The position numbers and the translations under genes are program-made. Positions 12,904-15,268 of a stretch of 15,268 nt of DNA are shown piece after piece. Source of the stretch: JBEIVB01 sp040374085 (GTDB lineage: Bacteria > Bacteroidota > Bacteroidia > UBA4408); NCBI GenBank assembly GCA_040374085.1, contig JBEIVB010000060.1, positions 1 through 15,268 of the forward strand. Reading direction: 5' to 3'. Positions within the stretch are counted from its first letter, which is position 1. Each line of letters begins with the position of its first letter. The notes below the pieces were generated by a model that saw only the letters and a program-made list of their open reading frames with translations, had not been told where the DNA came from and did no database searches.

Positions 12904-15268
12904 ATGCTTATGAAAACCTATCCAACTCCCCCTGAAACTACAAGCATGCGTGTACCGAAAAAGGTACCCCGAACCCTGGTCTTTCTTGCCCTTTGCACCA
13001 TTGGGTTTCCCTTATGGGCCCAACCCGGCCAAACCTGCTCCAATCCCATTAACCTAGGCACCCTGCGCGACACGGTAATGACCCTTACCTTGTCTTTCCC
13101 CCAAACCGACCTCTGGCTGAGGTTTTACACCAACCAACCCCGCCCCTTTTTGGGTGTGGGCGGTACGGGCGCACAGCAGGTAAAATGGCAACAAGCCAAC
13201 GTTTACAGCACGTGCGCGCAAAACCTCACCAACCTACCGCCCAACCCGGCCCCCGGGCGCACGGGCATGAGCCTAACGCCCACCCTCACCAGCCCCGGCA
13301 CCTACCTCTTGCACCTCAAGCGCTTCTACACCACCAGCGGGGCGGATGCGGATACCGGTGTTAGTACCTTTCGGCTGGGTATGGCCGTAAGCTCCGTTGC
13401 AAACTGTCCAGCTGGTAACCCTTCAATTTGTGGTAATTTGGCAGAAAATGGTGATATGGAAATCTACGATGGGGCCAATCAAGGCTTGGTCAATGCCTAT
13501 CCTTTTCCTCTTTTATGTAATTGGTTTCAGCAAATTGGTCAACCCAATTTTTTTAACTCGAATTTCTCGCAAGGATTGTATCACCTTCCCCCTATCAATA
13601 GTTTTAATGGACTTGATTATACAGGTTTGTCAGGCAATTCCGGCAACCCCGCCATACAGGGTGCTTCCAACGGCATCATCGGGCTACGAACCGCAGTTGG
13701 CAATTTCGACATCGTGCGATTGCCCATCAGCGGCCTCAACAATCAATTATACTTTGTAAGCTACGATGTAACTGCCGGAAGAAATTATGGGGTTTACAAC
13801 AACCGTGTGGATTTGGATGTGAGTACAGCGGCCACCTACAACGCATTGAATTACCCAAGCGCCAGTTACAACCCCACCATTGTAAGTGGGACTGTAACAA
13901 ACGGAATCCCTTCCAACCAATGGACCACCAAGTCTTGTGTGTTTCAAGGCAACCCCAACTTACAAAACATTTTTATTGGCAATCTGGGGCAACAGCCATA
14001 TTCTGCACAACAATCGGGTATTCCAGGCCAAGATTGCAACTTCGTTTTCATAGACAACGTCATCCTAAAACCGTTTACGGTGCAGTTGCCCAGCGCGAGT
14101 ACCTCGGTGTGCCAGGGGCAGGCGGTTTCGGTTAACCTCAATTGCGCCTACGCTTTTCCGGGAGCGGTTTACACATGGAGCAGAGCAAATGGACAAGTCA
14201 TCTCCACCAACAGCAATGGAACCCTGGCCGGTTATACCCCAACCCAAAGCGAAACCCTTACCCTTACTGTAACCCTGGGCTCACAAACGGTTTCGGCTAC
14301 CTATTACATTACCGTAACCAGCACCACCATTGGCATCACACCCGGCAGCACCCTACCGCTTGGCTCTTTTTGTGCCGGCAACACTTCGGGCCAGGCGCCC
14401 ACAACGCTTGCACAATTCCAGCACCTGGTAAGCTTTAATGCCCCTGCGGCAGGTTCCTATCAGTGGCGAGTAGACAATGTACTTATTGCGGGTGCAACAT
14501 CCTCCTCATTCACACTTTCTCAAAATCAATTAAATGCGGGGCAACACACCATTTCGGTGGTGTTAAACAACAACACGGTGTGCATCCCCAGCACGACGAT
14601 AAACTTAGTTGCCAACTCTTGTGAGCTGCCTTGCCTACGGTTGCTGGGCAACACCAAGTACACGGCCAGTGCAAACTACGTGAATGGCACCCATACCTTA
14701 CCAAACTCCAGCTCCTTACCTACCCAAACCCTAACCCAAGAGGTGCTGGTGGTAGACGGTACCTTTCGGGTTATGCCGAACACCGCACTTAACCTCACGA
14801 ATTGTACGCTTTGGATGACCCCCGGCGCGCAAATAGAGGTAGCGCCAACTGCAACTCTTACCATCACCAACACAACGGTAGATGGTTGCGTGCAAATGTG
14901 GAACCGCATTGTAAACGAAGGCACGTTAACGGTAACCAACAGCACGCTGAGGCATGCTGAGGTGGCCATAGAGGTTACCAAAAATTCTAAAACCATTGTC
15001 CAAACCACAAGTTTTGATGACAATGTTGTCGGTATTTTCAGCAGGGGCATTGGCGGAAACCAGACCTATGCAGTTCCAGTGTTAACGGTTGATAGCTCCA
15101 CCTTTAGATCCACAAACGCCGGATTTCTGCCCCCTTTCTCCATAACCCATTCACAATACGTTTATTCCACAAACTACCCACCATCCACGAGCAACCTGCC
15201 CGAGGCACAACCACCAATGTCCTCTAAACCCGCAAGCGGCATTTATCTTTCTTGGGTGGCAAATGCAA
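12904..15268 (+). CDS. Large secreted modular surface protein (probable T9SS cargo/adhesin), 3' end outside window
   Basis: The frame from ATG 12904 stays open for 788 codons to the window edge without a stop. In-frame ATGs at 12910 and 12946 are alternative starts; 12946 gives a compact signal peptide, MRVPKKVPRTLVFLALCTIG then FPLWA-Q. Modules seen, counted from 12904: a beta-rich N-domain (about 40-165); an NGDxE-type jelly-roll-like module from ENGDME (181-186) to FVFIDNVIL (380-388); an Ig-like module with VCQGQAVSVNL and YTWS (about 396-480); a second Ig-like module with YQWRVDN (about 495-585); and the beginning of a right-handed beta-helix with repeated N-x-T/S-rungs such as LNLTNCTLWMTPGAQIEV and LTVTNSTLRHAEVAIEV (from about 615). 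The architecture is typical of Bacteroidota T9SS cargo; the expected C-terminal sorting domain lies beyond the window. Adhesion or glycan binding is inferred, not shown. Confidence 0.85.
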   Translation, partial: MLMKTYPTPPETTSMRVPKKVPRTLVFLALCTIGFPLWAQPGQTCSNPINLGTLRDTVMTLTLSFPQTDLWLRFYTNQPRPFLGVGGTGAQQVKWQQANVYSTCAQNLTNLPPNPAPGRTGMSLTPTLTSPGTYLLHLKRFYTTSGADADTGVSTFRLGMAVSSVANCPAGNPSICGNLAENGDMEIYDGANQGLVNAYPFPLLCNWFQQIGQPNFFNSNFSQGLYHLPPINSFNGLDYTGLSGNSGNPAIQGASNGIIGLRTAVGNFDIVRLPISGLNNQLYFVSYDVTAGRNYGVYNNRVDLDVSTAATYNALNYPSASYNPTIVSGTVTNGIPSNQWTTKSCVFQGNPNLQNIFIGNLGQQPYSAQQSGIPGQDCNFVFIDNVILKPFTVQLPSASTSVCQGQAVSVNLNCAYAFPGAVYTWSRANGQVISTNSNGTLAGYTPTQSETLTLTVTLGSQTVSATYYITVTSTTIGITPGSTLPLGSFCAGNTSGQAPTTLAQFQHLVSFNAPAAGSYQWRVDNVLIAGATSSSFTLSQNQLNAGQHTISVVLNNNTVCIPSTTINLVANSCELPCLRLLGNTKYTASANYVNGTHTLPNSSSLPTQTLTQEVLVVDGTFRVMPNTALNLTNCTLWMTPGAQIEVAPTATLTITNTTVDGCVQMWNRIVNEGTLTVTNSTLRHAEVAIEVTKNSKTIVQTTSFDDNVVGIFSRGIGGNQTYAVPVLTVDSSTFRSTNAGFLPPFSITHSQYVYSTNYPPSTSNLPEAQPPMSSKPASGIYLSWVANA

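Noticed and set aside
13397..14704. Short frames on both strands within 13397-14704
   Set aside because: They overlap the continuous signal-peptide-bearing frame running from 12904 and have no domain character.
1..15268. CRISPR array, transposase, phage or toxin-antitoxin module
   Set aside because: No regularly spaced direct repeats, no transposase or integrase motifs and no paired small toxin-antitoxin genes were found.

Overview
The window looks like chromosomal DNA of a Bacteroidota bacterium with moderate GC. The pointers are a TonB-dependent receptor paired with a DUF4249 lipoprotein, a Rho factor with a long Q/H/P-rich insertion typical of this phylum, a DUF4199 membrane protein, promoter-like TAnnTTTG boxes without Shine-Dalgarno sequences, and a very large Asn/Thr-rich modular secreted protein of the kind exported by the type IX secretion system (T9SS). 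A T9SS-bearing lineage is likely, but the order cannot be fixed from sequence reading alone.

Layout. (1) 1-1406, plus strand: the last 144 codons of a TonB-dependent receptor, then a DUF4249 lipoprotein 2 nt downstream, probably one outer-membrane uptake unit. (2) 1413-3690, minus strand: rho followed 1 nt later by a DUF4199 four-helix membrane protein. It meets the first unit tail to tail with only 6 bp between. (3) 3820-9345, minus strand: a GyrI-like effector-binding protein, then 55 nt later a tightly packed four-gene run: a Bacteroidota-type protein with a Tudor/SH3-like N-terminus, a family-4 glycosyltransferase, a UbiD-family decarboxylase and an MFS transporter. Gaps inside the run are 1-5 nt. 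(4) 9448-11627, plus strand: a beta-CASP metallo-beta-lactamase ribonuclease and an exonuclease III with a 2-nt gap. (5) 11628-12903: no confident protein gene. It holds tRNA-Pro(TGG) and tRNA-Arg(TCT), each followed by a terminator-like hairpin, then a structured inverted repeat, a possible small repeat element, two unrecognised small minus-strand reading frames and an AT-rich leader. (6) 12904-15268, plus strand: a single frame open for 788 codons that runs off the end. It has a signal peptide, an NGDxE-type module, Ig-like modules and the start of a beta-helix, so it is the largest gene here although it has no stop in the window.

Most of the window is ordinary housekeeping and envelope biology. 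The parts most worth a second look are the open-ended secreted protein with a sharp codon-use break near 13400, the intergenic region after the tRNAs, the compact GT-UbiD-MFS operon of unknown product, and the Rho insertion. I found no CRISPR array, insertion sequence, phage module or defence system, and no clearly new system.
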